Of a stretch of 64,000 nucleotides of DNA, positions 56,401 through 64,000 are shown in pieces. A model generated the notes under the pieces. That model made no database searches. It saw only the letters and a list, made by a program, of their open reading frames with translations, and was not told the DNA's origin. How positions within the stretch are numbered: the stretch's first letter is position 1; the number at the start of each line of letters is the position of its first letter. The position numbers were made by a program, and so were the translations under genes. The DNA lies in contig JADLSH010000369.1 in NCBI GenBank assembly GCA_016169945.1, positions 1,736,001 through 1,800,000 of the forward strand, written 5' to 3'. The DNA is from Trachythela sp. YZ-2020 (Eukaryota; Cnidaria; Anthozoa; Malacalcyonacea; Clavulariidae).

Positions 56401-58718
56401 AACTTTTCATTATTTGCTTCAGTGAATTATAACAGTAAAACTTTGACAAAATTTTAATATCCTTGGTCATTTATCTTTGATGCTGGTAGCTTGGGAAGGA
56501 AGCAATCTTGATTAGCACCAGAAAATGTATTTTTCGAAAGAGTTTGGTGAATTGGTGTGTTGAATTGCAGTTGTCATTCAAATTTCCACTTATGTTGTCA
56601 ATGAAACAGAAGAATCAATCATCTTTAATGAGAAAACCTTGCAGACAAAGCAAAAACGCTAAATGTGAAATTAAAATGAAAAATTGCGGGTGGGTTACGG
56701 TAAGCTGACACCTTACTTCCATCGGCCTTACACAGTCTATTGCATTTTGACCACAATTACCACATATCTGCCTATCTAGAGAAATCATGACTACCTGGTT
56801 AGTGGACTAGTGTTCTATAATCTAGCAAAAAAAAGAACTCAATAAAGCTTCATTTTAAAAATATATAGGGTACCTATCTCAGTCTAATAGTACTGCCCGG
56901 TGTGCGCAATAGATGAAAATCGATGATCGGAAAGCCAATCGATCAATCAAAATCAATCAATAGCAATTAACTAATTGATATCGATTGGTATTTGCCAATC
57001 GATAGTCCCAAAATGCAGTCCATTTATCAATCGATTGCTATCGAATTTCATCAATTTTTTTTAATTCTCTGTCCAGCTGATTTGCGCCTATCAACATCAT
57101 TGGGAGGAAGCATGATATCGTTTTACGACTTTACCTTCACTTTGACTTATTATACTTAAAACGCTTTCATATTAAAGCATGCATATACATTCATTGGTCT
57201 ACGGCTTAACATTTTGGAAATATAATGAAAATGGATTAGGCCTTGAGTTAACAATGAATTGAGCAGTGATTTGCTTCTGGTTTGAAGCGGTTTGATTGCC
57301 AATTCCCACCAAATCAACTTTAAATAATATTAAATTTGATGAGAGTGTTCAGCGGTTAAAAAATAGGCGTACGGACGTACAATTGTACGCCGAAAAATGC
57401 TTGGCGTACGTCAAGTATCTAAGGAAACGTACGATAACGTACACTTACTACAGCTCCTTTGTATTAGCCTACAATTACTTCAGACAACGAGCATTCTCTG
57501 GTCCGAGTTAGCGTCATCAATTTTCCATCTCGCTATCTGCAGTGAAGTCTTACCAAAAATTTCACGTTGTTTAACGGTTAACTCGCGAGTAACAACGTTT
57601 TGAAAACTCGGTGAACGCCCGCGAAAATGTTCTATTTCTAATAAACAGGAAATATATACAACAGAGAACATGGGTAAAACTATAGTTCAGAAAATCGTAC
57701 GTCAACATCCATAAACCGTACGTTAACTTAGTTATAGAGCGTACGACCTCGTACGGCATTTCTCAAGCATTTTTTAACCCCTGAGTGTTTTGGCACAAGA
57801 CTCTAGTGGGCTTTTATCTGCAATTCAGCAGGCCGGAACTGAAGATCAAGATTAGATAAATCTTGTTTGTTGAATGCCATTTTTTTTACCAAGGTACATT
57901 GGTATACCAATCCAGTGGCGTAGCCAGGGTCGAATGTATGGGGGGGCGAGTAGTGAGTGGCGAAGCCACTTACCATTTAGGGGGCTTGGGGGGCATGTCC
58001 CCCCTGGGAAAATTTTTGATTTCTAGGGCTCGGAAATGACATTTCCCGCATTGTGATACGAGTTGGAAGGTCATAAATCACAAAATTCTGTTATTATTAC
58101 ATTAGAATAAGGCACAATACACGTGAAAATATCGTTATGATTTTTTATGTCTATCTACTGTCTATGGTTTGGAAGTTTTTAATTGGATTTGACTTGTTAC
58201 TTACCTCACCTGACCACCCCCCCCCCACCATCTCGCCGGATTTGAACTTTTCATGAGAAAGGTTTTGAAGACCAATGGGGGGGGGATGACCGCCCCCCCT
58301 TGGCTACGCCACTGTACCAATCAAATATACCAATCGAACGTGGTTAGTCTATTACTCTATTGATTGTTATCAATTATCGATACCAATCAATAAGGTCACA
58401 AAAACCTCCACCATCAATTGTCCATTGACTTTCAATATCAATTGATATCGATTGTTATTAATTGAGATCGATTTTATCGATCATCGATTTCATCGATTGC
58501 ACACGCCGCGAGTACTGACATTAATATGAGTTTTATGACATAAAAAATTTACGGTATGTATAAGAAATCTTATTTAATAGGGCTCATACAAAAAGTTTAA
58601 TTAATTGCAGCATATCTAAAATCAATAAATGACAAACCATACCGGATACGCCATTTATTTCCACATCAAAATAACAACGTGGTCGATATTCTTTTGCTAC
58701 TGGCGGAAAAGTCGCCAT
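47445..58718 (-). CDS. SR-cyclophilin, NKTR/PPIG type peptidyl-prolyl isomerase
   Basis: Nuclear proline isomerase with an Arg/Ser tail that associates with splicing factors and the RNA polymerase II tail (family knowledge). Exons on minus: 58718-58643, 52778-52704, 52358-52251, 51796-51752, 51644-51557, 51272-51243, 50975-50830, 50350-50170, 49638-49492, 48981-48903, 48798-48757, 48230-47445; 600 residues, all GT-AG with matching phases. Cyclophilin domain about 13-185: [15 protein letters not shown] (R72, F77, Q80), [14 protein letters not shown] (Q128, F130). H138 stands where cyclophilin A has the cyclosporin-contacting Trp, as in other large nuclear cyclophilins. Then come a Lys-rich acidic/Ser tract, [18 protein letters not shown], the conserved LKGRGRM...[10 protein letters not shown] motif, and a 260-residue RS/basic domain with three SPHR repeats. 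Intron 1 (5.9 kb) contains the HAD phosphatase gene on the other strand. NKTR and PPIG orthologues cannot be told apart here. Confidence 0.92.
52963..53111. mobile_element. Tc1/mariner-like MITE, 149 bp
   Basis: Ends AGGCTCTTTTCCACTC / GAGTGGAAAAGAGCCT, between TA dinucleotides. Sub-terminal GCAAAACCAACTCGC / GCGAGTTGGTTTTTGC extend the arms to about 40 bp. Cyclophilin intron 1. Confidence 0.75.
53158..53320. repeat. Long near-perfect hairpin, about 70-bp arms
   Basis: Left arm 53158-53226 and right arm 53250-53320 pair almost completely (ACATGTAGCTGTGACTGGAT outermost; ATGCATTCGTG innermost) around a 23-nt loop. No target duplication was found at the outer ends. It is within the transcribed intron 1 of the SR-cyclophilin and 0.6 kb upstream of the antisense phosphatase. 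Confidence 0.85.
53956..54702 (+). CDS. HAD-superfamily phosphatase (phosphoglycolate phosphatase-like)
   Basis: Single-exon gene, 248 residues, intact. Motif I FDKDGTL (nucleophile D18, acid D20), a helical C1-type cap (about 30-115), motif II AVCTSDS (T141), motif III EPKPSP (K175) and motif [11 protein letters not shown] (D200, D204) give a complete HAD phosphohydrolase active site. The opening [17 protein letters not shown] resembles a group of HAD hydrolases common in alphaproteobacteria. The substrate is unknown; phosphoglycolate or another small phosphomonoester is an inference. It lies wholly inside intron 1 of the minus-strand SR-cyclophilin, so the two are transcribed through each other. 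The AATAAA at 54706-54711 starts 4 bp after the stop codon, so the 3' UTR is very short. No targeting peptide or membrane segment. Confidence 0.9.
   Translation: MSVEAVDQDKLPALIIFDKDGTLIDFQSTWTPWITALAQSLEADCNFDVSSRLYDIMGYCNKTETLSDSSLLAYASMDIIKNKIKSMLLKNGVEDDAVDSLLRKCWTECHVNNTSQPLPTTDLPTLFGNLRKAGVKIAVCTSDSLTSTESALRKLHVRELVDAVVCSDDENMEPKPSPHGVVKICTDLGVDLCDTIVVGDTTTDMLMAKSASVGLRVGVLTGIGTKNELATCADVILDNVERIWTLFT
54706..54711 (+). terminator. Poly(A) signal of the HAD gene
   Basis: AATAAA four bases after the stop codon, in an AT-rich context. Confidence 0.55.
55600..55795 (-). repeat. tRNA-derived SINE with internal triplication
   Basis: Minus-strand SINE of the 43838-44020 family: GGTGGCAGATGCAGTTAGCG head, TTAAGCCTGCTACTGTAG body, and a tail with CTCTCCTGTGCTTC. 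On the plus strand, AAGGGACAGCGCAGT is repeated three times (about 55718-55762), an expansion absent from the other copy. Confidence 0.55.
55938..56118. mobile_element. PIF/Harbinger-like MITE, 181 bp
   Basis: Ends GGCCGACAGAAGTAAGGTAT / ATACCTTACTTCCATTGGCC, flanked by TTA on both sides (55935-55937, 56119-56121). A 3-bp TTA duplication fits PIF/Harbinger elements. Confidence 0.75.
56342..56727. mobile_element. PIF/Harbinger-like element, 386 bp
   Basis: Same ends as 55938-56118 (GGCCGATGGAAGTAAGGTAT / CACCTTACTTCCATCGGCC) between TTA trinucleotides (56339-56341, 56728-56730). The left 150 bp is homologous to the shorter copy; about 200 bp extra interior includes a 66-codon ORF with no recognised domain. 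The short copy is probably an internal-deletion derivative. Confidence 0.75.
57354..57779. mobile_element. Nested GTAC-rich inverted-repeat element
   Basis: Ends GGTTAAAAAATAGGCGTACG / ...GCATTTTTTAACC. Many CGTAC/GTACG palindromes in both arms. No coding capacity. Confidence 0.6.
57913..58314. mobile_element. hAT-like element, 402 bp, nested
   Basis: Ends CAGTGGCGTAGCCAGGG / CTTGGCTACGCCACTG, with an exact 8-bp duplication TACCAATC (57905-57912, 58315-58322). The interior has GGGGGGCTTGGGGGGCATGT, CCCCTGGGAAAATTTTTGAT and AAATGACATTTCCCGCATTG, motifs shared with 33531-33909. Confidence 0.9.
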
Positions 58719-59185
58719 CTTGGGATGCTTTCTATATTTAACACTTACACCACGTAATGGAAAAATGCATTGTAAGTTGTTCGCAGGCTCTGTTGGTATA
58801 TTCTGGTATGATATTGTTCTTTTATAACCATGTAGTTTTTCCTGGAAATTCTGCTGCAGAGAATGGTAGACTAGGTGTTGTGACAATGTTTTAAGTTGAA
58901 AGAAGTTGATAAAGGTGTATATTTTGGAGAAAATTATTTTAAGGAGTAATGGGTCACGTCACTGCAGACTGGACACCACTTGGTGAAGTCTTCTACAGGT
59001 AACTTGGTCACACAACAACATCCAATTATTGCCGAAATTACTAAATTGCAAGGATCATATAAAGATCTGTATCACAAGCCTTGTTCTGCAACTCATGAAG
59101 TGTGATGCTTGCAATTGAATGGAAACCTGGCTGGCTTTATGAAATTATCAATCAAAATGCATGTGTGGTAAAAGTAAAAAGTTAA

Positions 59186-59508
59186 ACTTGCGGCTACTTG
59201 CCGTTCTTTTCAGCGAGCTTGCCTGTGGCATAGCGGGTTAGGGTGTGCGTTACCTGGGGCTATACTGTATTGTAGGTTCAAGCCTGTGTCCAACACTTTT
59301 TCTTAATTTTATTTTGTTAAGTTTTTTTAAGTTTTTTTTCTCGATAATTTTCACTTTCTAAGACTGGTTAGGGTTAGGAAAGGGGTTAAGATTGGGGTTG
59401 GGGTTTGTTTATATTTATAAAAACTTTAAATTTGTAGTACAAATCATGCCGGATTGAAAGCCTGTTCGCAGGCTAGCCCGGACTAGATTCCTGTCTTTAG
59501 CCGCAAGT
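59186..59508. mobile_element. Inverted-repeat element carrying a tRNA-like promoter
   Basis: Perfect 11-bp ends ACTTGCGGCTA / TAGCCGCAAGT, flanked by an exact 9-bp duplication AAAAGTTAA (59177-59185, 59509-59517), which fits Mutator-like insertion. Inside, 59219-59300 reads TGGCATAGCGGGTTAGG (A-box like) and, 50 bp later, GGTTCAAGCC (B-box like), followed by a T run. A telomere-like GGTTAGGGTTAGG lies near 59366. Confidence 0.65.
59219..59300 (+). promoter_or_regulatory. tRNA-like pol III A and B boxes
   Basis: TGGCATAGCGG matches the A-box consensus TRGCNNAGYGG and GGTTCAAGCC the B-box consensus GGTTCRANNCC, with tRNA-like spacing and a TTTTT stop signal after it. The acceptor stem does not pair well, so I do not call a functional tRNA. 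Confidence 0.5.
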
Positions 59509-60292
59509 AAAAGTTAAAGTCTCTGCCATTTTTCAACCTTTTTAATAGAAAAAATATATATTTTAACATTCCTTGAAAATGCAAAGGTGCATGCTTTTTC
59601 AATTTTTTGAACTAAAATGCACGCATTTTCTGGTCTGAAAGCACAAAACTTTAAAAAAATGTGCGCAATACGTTCCGTGTGTAAGATGAAGAATGCAATC
59701 TGGAGTGCAAGGCCAATGATTTGAAACAGGGATGCCCTAGATGTTCGGCACAGCCAGCCAGCTGGGGTGCATTCTGTGTAAACCAGGGGCGGATCCAGGG
59801 GTAGTCAAACCGATCGCGCGACTAACGTAAAATTTGCCATTGCGCAATTAATTAATTCAACCAGCAGTCCAGTTATCATATTTCATGCAGTGGCTTATAT
59901 TCAAAGTTCGTAGTCAAGTTGTCAAGTTTCATACAGCCGCCAGGCCTTCGATGCATAACGCACAGAACAGCAGTCTAGCGCGTGAGTTTTGCTCGCTCTG
60001 CAGGCAGATTCCAGCTATCTAATTGGCCAATTTGCTTTTTGCACGATCTGTGGGGAGTTCAGCGATTAGGGGCTAGTATACAAGGTATCCGATTGGCTAA
60101 ATTTAAAAAAAATCTGAATTCCCATTGGCTAGATTTTTGATCGATCAGATGCATCAGACTTCAGTTTATACGGCATGATTCTATGACCTTTCTGGTCGCA
60201 GCTTTGACTGCAAAGGTTCAATCGAAGTAGCTCGGAAAATATAATAGGAATATACTACAATATCTCGTAGTATTTATGAGGTCGTTCAGGCC

Positions 60293-60577
60293 ATGTTTGA
60301 GAACAACGATGAGCAATGTCTGGTGGAAATTCAAGCTGATCTGAGGAAGCGAATCGACGCTTCGCCGAAGACTTCTGTCCAAGAGCTGTTGAGCTCTATC
60401 AACAACACAAGCTTCTGCTTGGGCAGAAATTTTGGTGCCGAATCGTACATTCCGAAGTATGTTCGGAAAAGGAACAAGTCTTGTACGGCTATGGCCCTAA
60501 TGCAAATATATTCTATTTTAACTACATTTATTGTGGTAATTTTCGACTTGTATTTACAGAGCAATCTGTGCGTGTGA
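60293..60577 (+). CDS. Hypothetical ORF or first exon, unknown
   Basis: An open frame of 94 codons with balanced composition and an ATG after several CCAAT/ATTGG motifs (about 60020, 60090 and 60125) and TATAATA near 60238. The part up to YIPKYVRKRNKS looks protein-like; the rest turns hydrophobic (IYSILTTFIVVIFDLYL), either a membrane segment or intron read-through. A donor-like GTATGT follows SYIPK. I recognise no family. It may be the first exon of a host gene or of the hAT-like element whose end lies at 59786. Confidence 0.3.
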   Translation: MFENNDEQCLVEIQADLRKRIDASPKTSVQELLSSINNTSFCLGRNFGAESYIPKYVRKRNKSCTAMALMQIYSILTTFIVVIFDLYLQSNLCV

Positions 60578-61691
60578 GGCGATGACCTGCTGGCTATGTT
60601 TATGAAAATTTATTTGCAATTTTTGCATATTACGTATACTGCAGTCGAAACCCAGCCGATTAGGCAAACTGTATATAATATAGGCATTAAGGCATTTTGT
60701 TTATATGCTTTTGTTGCTTGATATTAATCGCCTAAGGTTTGGATATATATTATCGACTTCAACCGAACCAAAATATTCTTATATAAATATGATGTAAGTT
60801 TTGACTTGATGTGTGTTGGACCGCATGGCATGGTGATGGTGTAATACGATCTAAGATGTGATGTAAAATTGTGTTTGTTAAAAATAGAATATAGCTATAG
60901 GCAGCAAATTGATCCTTTTCTGAAATAGCCTTTGGCTAATTGGCTTCCCAGGACCAAAACATTTTATCCTTTACTCTTAAACACGTTTTAATACTGATAT
61001 CATGTACAGTAGTTTGTGTTATTGTGTAAACTATAAATATTTGAAATGGAGATTAATATTTAACTCCATGTCTGGTTTGTTTATTAGATCTGCTGCTACT
61101 GGGACCCTATTAGACCTGAATGACCCAATATATTTGAGCATGTAGATTAGATCGATAGATTAGTACTCGGCTCTGCCTATGGGAAGGTGGGTGGGTTTTT
61201 TGTGATACAATGTTTGATAGCTTGAAACAAACTTTGACCCAAATGTACCCAAATGTCTTTAATACAAAGAGGACCATTGTATGCATGATGGTGACAGCTA
61301 TCTTTAGGAGAACTCTTTGATTGGTTAGACCCAAGTTTGCATCAGTTGTTCACATGCTAAGTTTCCAAAGTTCAAGTTCTTATCTGTAGGGCAAATGGAA
61401 TCTTCTTGAACATATTACTTCATTAACTGCAATTTATAGCTTAATTTGCATAAATTGAATATTTAAAACAATATGACCTTGCTGTTGACTGCTAGCTTGC
61501 AGACTTATGGGAAGAAGAATTTAAAAATTAGTAAAAGCCAAAACAGTGACAAAAGGCTCTGAAATATTTTTTTATGTATATTTGGGTTACTGCTTCATCA
61601 TGTAAGGAACACAAAACAGTTTGAACCAATATACCGGCGGATATACGATATGTCACGTAGGTGTTATTTCTAGGTGGTGCTTACCCTAACA

Positions 61692-61955
61692 CAGTGGCAG
61701 ACACTTCGCGAAATACTGGGGGTGCGAACTTAGGTTGCCAACATATAACCACCCTTTTGTTGCTGCAAATCTCAGTTCTTAAAACCTTTTTGGCTTAAAT
61801 TTCATGTAAATTTAGTCAAATAATAGCCTATCAAGGCTTTCATGGTTGAAAAATCATTGATACAGATTTGTTATTCTGCTATCATTCAAAGGCTTTGAGA
61901 AACTTTTTGGGGGGCGGTCGCCCCCCTTGCCCCCCCCCCCTATTGTCCGCCACTG
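61692..61955. mobile_element. hAT-like MITE, 264 bp
   Basis: Ends CAGTGGCAGACA / TGTCCGCCACTG with an exact 8-bp duplication CCCTAACA (61684-61691, 61956-61963). A G-run/C-run lies at the right end. Confidence 0.85.
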
Positions 61956-62118
61956 CCCTAACAACCCCTAACCCCAAGCCTAACCCTAACATCATCTAAT
62001 TATTTTAGTCAAACTATTATGTGTTCCTAACATGAAGTAGTAAGGTATATTTGAAAGAAAAGAGCACACATTCCTGCAAATGCAAATGGCAAGAATTTAA
62101 GAATTTAGCCTTTATGTA

Positions 62119-62815
62119 CAGGAGTGCACACCTCCCCCCACCCCCCCATCATTTGGGAATTTTTCAAAAAAGTCGGTCCCAAATTGTAAAATTACACTAC
62201 TTAATTCGGTCCGAGTTGGTCCGAAACATCCTGTCTAAAAAACGTATAATAAACGATACAAAAATTGTCAATAAAAGAAATCAACATTGCAATACCCAGA
62301 GATATATTTTCCTCTTAAAGCAATATACTCAAATGTAAGATGACATAGCCATACACGACTGCGCAAAACCTCCTTGTGCGTTCTATTTCCACGTCAGTAT
62401 TCTCGAGTAAAATTAACTCAACTCTGTTGTAAAAATGCAGTTTCTAATTGATCTTTATGATGCTGAAGGTTACGTTTTGGGGGGCGTTTTCTTTAAATAA
62501 CTACATTTAAAGAAAATTGCAGCGAAATATTTGAATTAGAAACTAGAGTGTTTGAAATCTTATATATGTTAATGGAAGGGCCTATAACGAAAGAGGTAGA
62601 GAAGACTCTGAAAATGCCATTTCCGACGATCTACAGACTCAATTTTTTAACAATCCCGGCCCCCTATTTTTTAACAATCCTTCTACACCCCTGGCACTAC
62701 ACATATTTTTACATTAACTCGTAATACATGTTTTGATGTGGTCAAACAAATATAAAAAGTCGGTCCCTGAACAATGGACACCCCTCCCCAAAGTTTTTTG
62801 GAATGTGCGCCCCTG
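62119..62815. mobile_element. hAT-like element, 697 bp, probably composite
   Basis: Ends CAGGAGTGCACACCTCCCCC / GGAATGTGCGCCCCTG, flanked by TTTATGTA / TTTATGAC (6 of 8). AAAAAGTCGGTCCC recurs on both sides (62167 and 62755). A second transposon remnant (GAAAATGCCATTTCCGACGA and CACCCCTGGCACTAC) lies inside at about 62585-62700. Confidence 0.65.
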
Positions 62816-63713
62816 TTTATGACTTTATGTATGTCTACATATCTTTTAAATATATAATAAAACAAGTTGGTTAATTCTGCATGACATGAAGATCGAATTA
62901 TCAAGGCTCGATCAGCTTTGAGCTTCAGCAGATATAAAAAACTTTAAGGCCTTGATAACTCTTCATATCATGCTCAACTTCATTCAATAATTGTTGAATG
63001 TTGTATGGCATTGCCACTGAAATGGACATTGAAATACAGAAATGCTCTTGAAAGCTTAATGCTGAATAATGGACAAATTGGAGGAATAATTATAGAACTT
63101 ATGACTTAATCTGTATGATATGTGAGGTTTATGGTGATTATGTGGTGATGGATAGTATTTGGTAAACATACTATAGCAAGAAAGAGCTGTGATTATAGCT
63201 GTAGTACACTACACATCCTGTACAACAGTATAGAGCAAGACTGATAATGCAAGAAGAAGTATGTAAACCGAGTAATGTTTCATTACATGTAAATGGGAAA
63301 CGTAATGTTAGTGGTCATAATAGCATTGCTTATAAGCATTATGGGCAGTTATTGTCGAAATTAAAGTTATTCCACATATGATGACCAACATACTCTAAGT
63401 TACTAGCTTAAGTCTGCCAACAACATGGTTTGGTTGATCTGATGCAAAAAACTCATAATTGATGCATTATTAGATGGCAGTTGACATTGGTGTTTAAAAG
63501 AACCATACTGTCAATAAATTATACATATATGTATGGTACCATCTATAGATATATCATTTGCTGGAGGATTCAGCAGTCCAGTTAATTATAAGCCAGTCAA
63601 TTTAATAAACCTTTGTTTCTTATAAGTTATAATCTGATTCTGGATCAACACCATTTTTCTCTAAAAGTATTTTTTGCCTTAGAAACATGATACAATGTGG
63701 TATGATCATTATC

Positions 63714-63727
63714 GTTGCCATAGCAAC
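63714..63727. promoter_or_regulatory. RFX X-box-like palindrome
   Basis: GTTGCCATAGCAAC is a perfect match to the RFX X-box consensus GTNRCC-N(0-3)-RGYAAC and is itself an inverted repeat. RFX factors drive ciliary genes in animals. The target gene, if any, would lie beyond the right edge of the window. Confidence 0.5.
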
Positions 63728-64000
63728 GGTATATGTGTGACTGCCACAGCAAACGAAAGCCCTCGGTGATGTTAACTTACTCTGAAAGTTTGAAGATGAT
63801 CACATAAAAATTCTAGAAATTATGATTTATGACCATAAATGTTAAACAAATTGGATAAAGGCTAGTCATTTGGCCCCAGAGGGCCAAAACCCGAGGAGGC
63901 ATATATAGAAGTCTTCGCGTATATGAATGTCATAAATATGTGTAAATCTCAGTTTGCTCAGTCTTAAGGCCGCAAAGGATTTCTGGGTAATTGCCGCAAG

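Larger units (their letters stand above)
56896..58508. mobile_element. ATCGAT-iterated foldback element carrying two insertions
   Basis: Left arm GTGTGCGCAATAGATGAAAA then ATCGATGATCG and many ATCGATTG/CAATCAAT units; right arm ends with the inverse, CGATCATCGATTTCATCGAT then TGCACACG. The interior contains the GTAC-rich element 57354-57779 and the hAT-like element 57913-58314. Outer target duplication not resolved. Confidence 0.65.
58719..64000. other. Upstream intergenic region with transposons
   Basis: Upstream of the SR-cyclophilin first exon. Besides the listed mobile elements, the ORF at 60293 and the palindrome at 63714, I see no gene. A lone hAT-like end CAGGGGCGGATCCAGGGG starts at about 59786 without a visible partner. 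Confidence 0.55.

Noticed and set aside
59219..59300. Functional tRNA gene
   Set aside because: A and B boxes are present but the acceptor stem and anticodon arm do not fold well, and it lies in a mobile element.

Overview
This is a 64 kb piece of an AT-rich, intron-rich animal genome, most likely from a cnidarian. The lineage evidence is the minicollagen at 21.0-23.0 kb (minus strand): signal peptide, short KR-ending propeptide, Gly-X-Y stretch flanked by polyproline, and a perfect CxxxCxxxCxxxCxxxCC domain. Minicollagens are nematocyst capsule proteins restricted to cnidarians and myxozoans. There are no prokaryotic operons, CRISPR arrays or rRNA genes. Exon structures were read by hand from splice signals and reading-frame phase.

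Layout: (1) 0-2.5 kb, no secure gene. (2) 2.5-14.4 kb (+), a mitochondrial-type 3-oxoacyl-ACP synthase (OXSM/KAS II), at least 13 exons, its introns full of transposons. (3) 14.5-20.5 kb, a graveyard of LINE and DIRS-like retrotransposons and satellites. (4) 21.0-24.4 kb (-), minicollagen. (5) 26.1-31.7 kb (+), a QRICH2-like coiled-coil protein. (6) 31.7-35.3 kb, repeats. (7) 35.3-36.3 kb (-), an intronless quinolinate phosphoribosyltransferase. (8) 36.5-37.7 kb, a large foldback transposon. (9) 38.0-46.9 kb (+), the ER lectin OS-9 in 11 coding exons. (10) 47.4-58.7 kb (-), an NKTR/PPIG-type SR-cyclophilin in 12 coding exons, convergent with OS-9. Its 5.9 kb first intron contains, on the opposite strand, an intact single-exon HAD phosphatase (54.0-54.7 kb). 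(11) 58.7-64 kb, non-autonomous transposons, one unassigned ORF and a perfect RFX X-box-like palindrome.

The host genes belong to unrelated pathways (mitochondrial fatty-acid synthesis, nematocyst wall, cilium/sperm tail, NAD synthesis, ER-associated degradation, splicing-linked proline isomerisation) and share no operon logic. The main unifying feature is the density of short inverted-repeat transposons. At least seven hAT-like copies have exact or near-exact 8-bp target duplications. Others have 9-bp (Mutator-like), TTA (PIF/Harbinger-like) or TA (Tc1/mariner-like) duplications. The most distinctive items are the minicollagen's 132-residue Pro/Cys/Met-rich tail with cysteines inside the collagen triplets, the nested antisense phosphatase gene, and nested foldback or hairpin elements.
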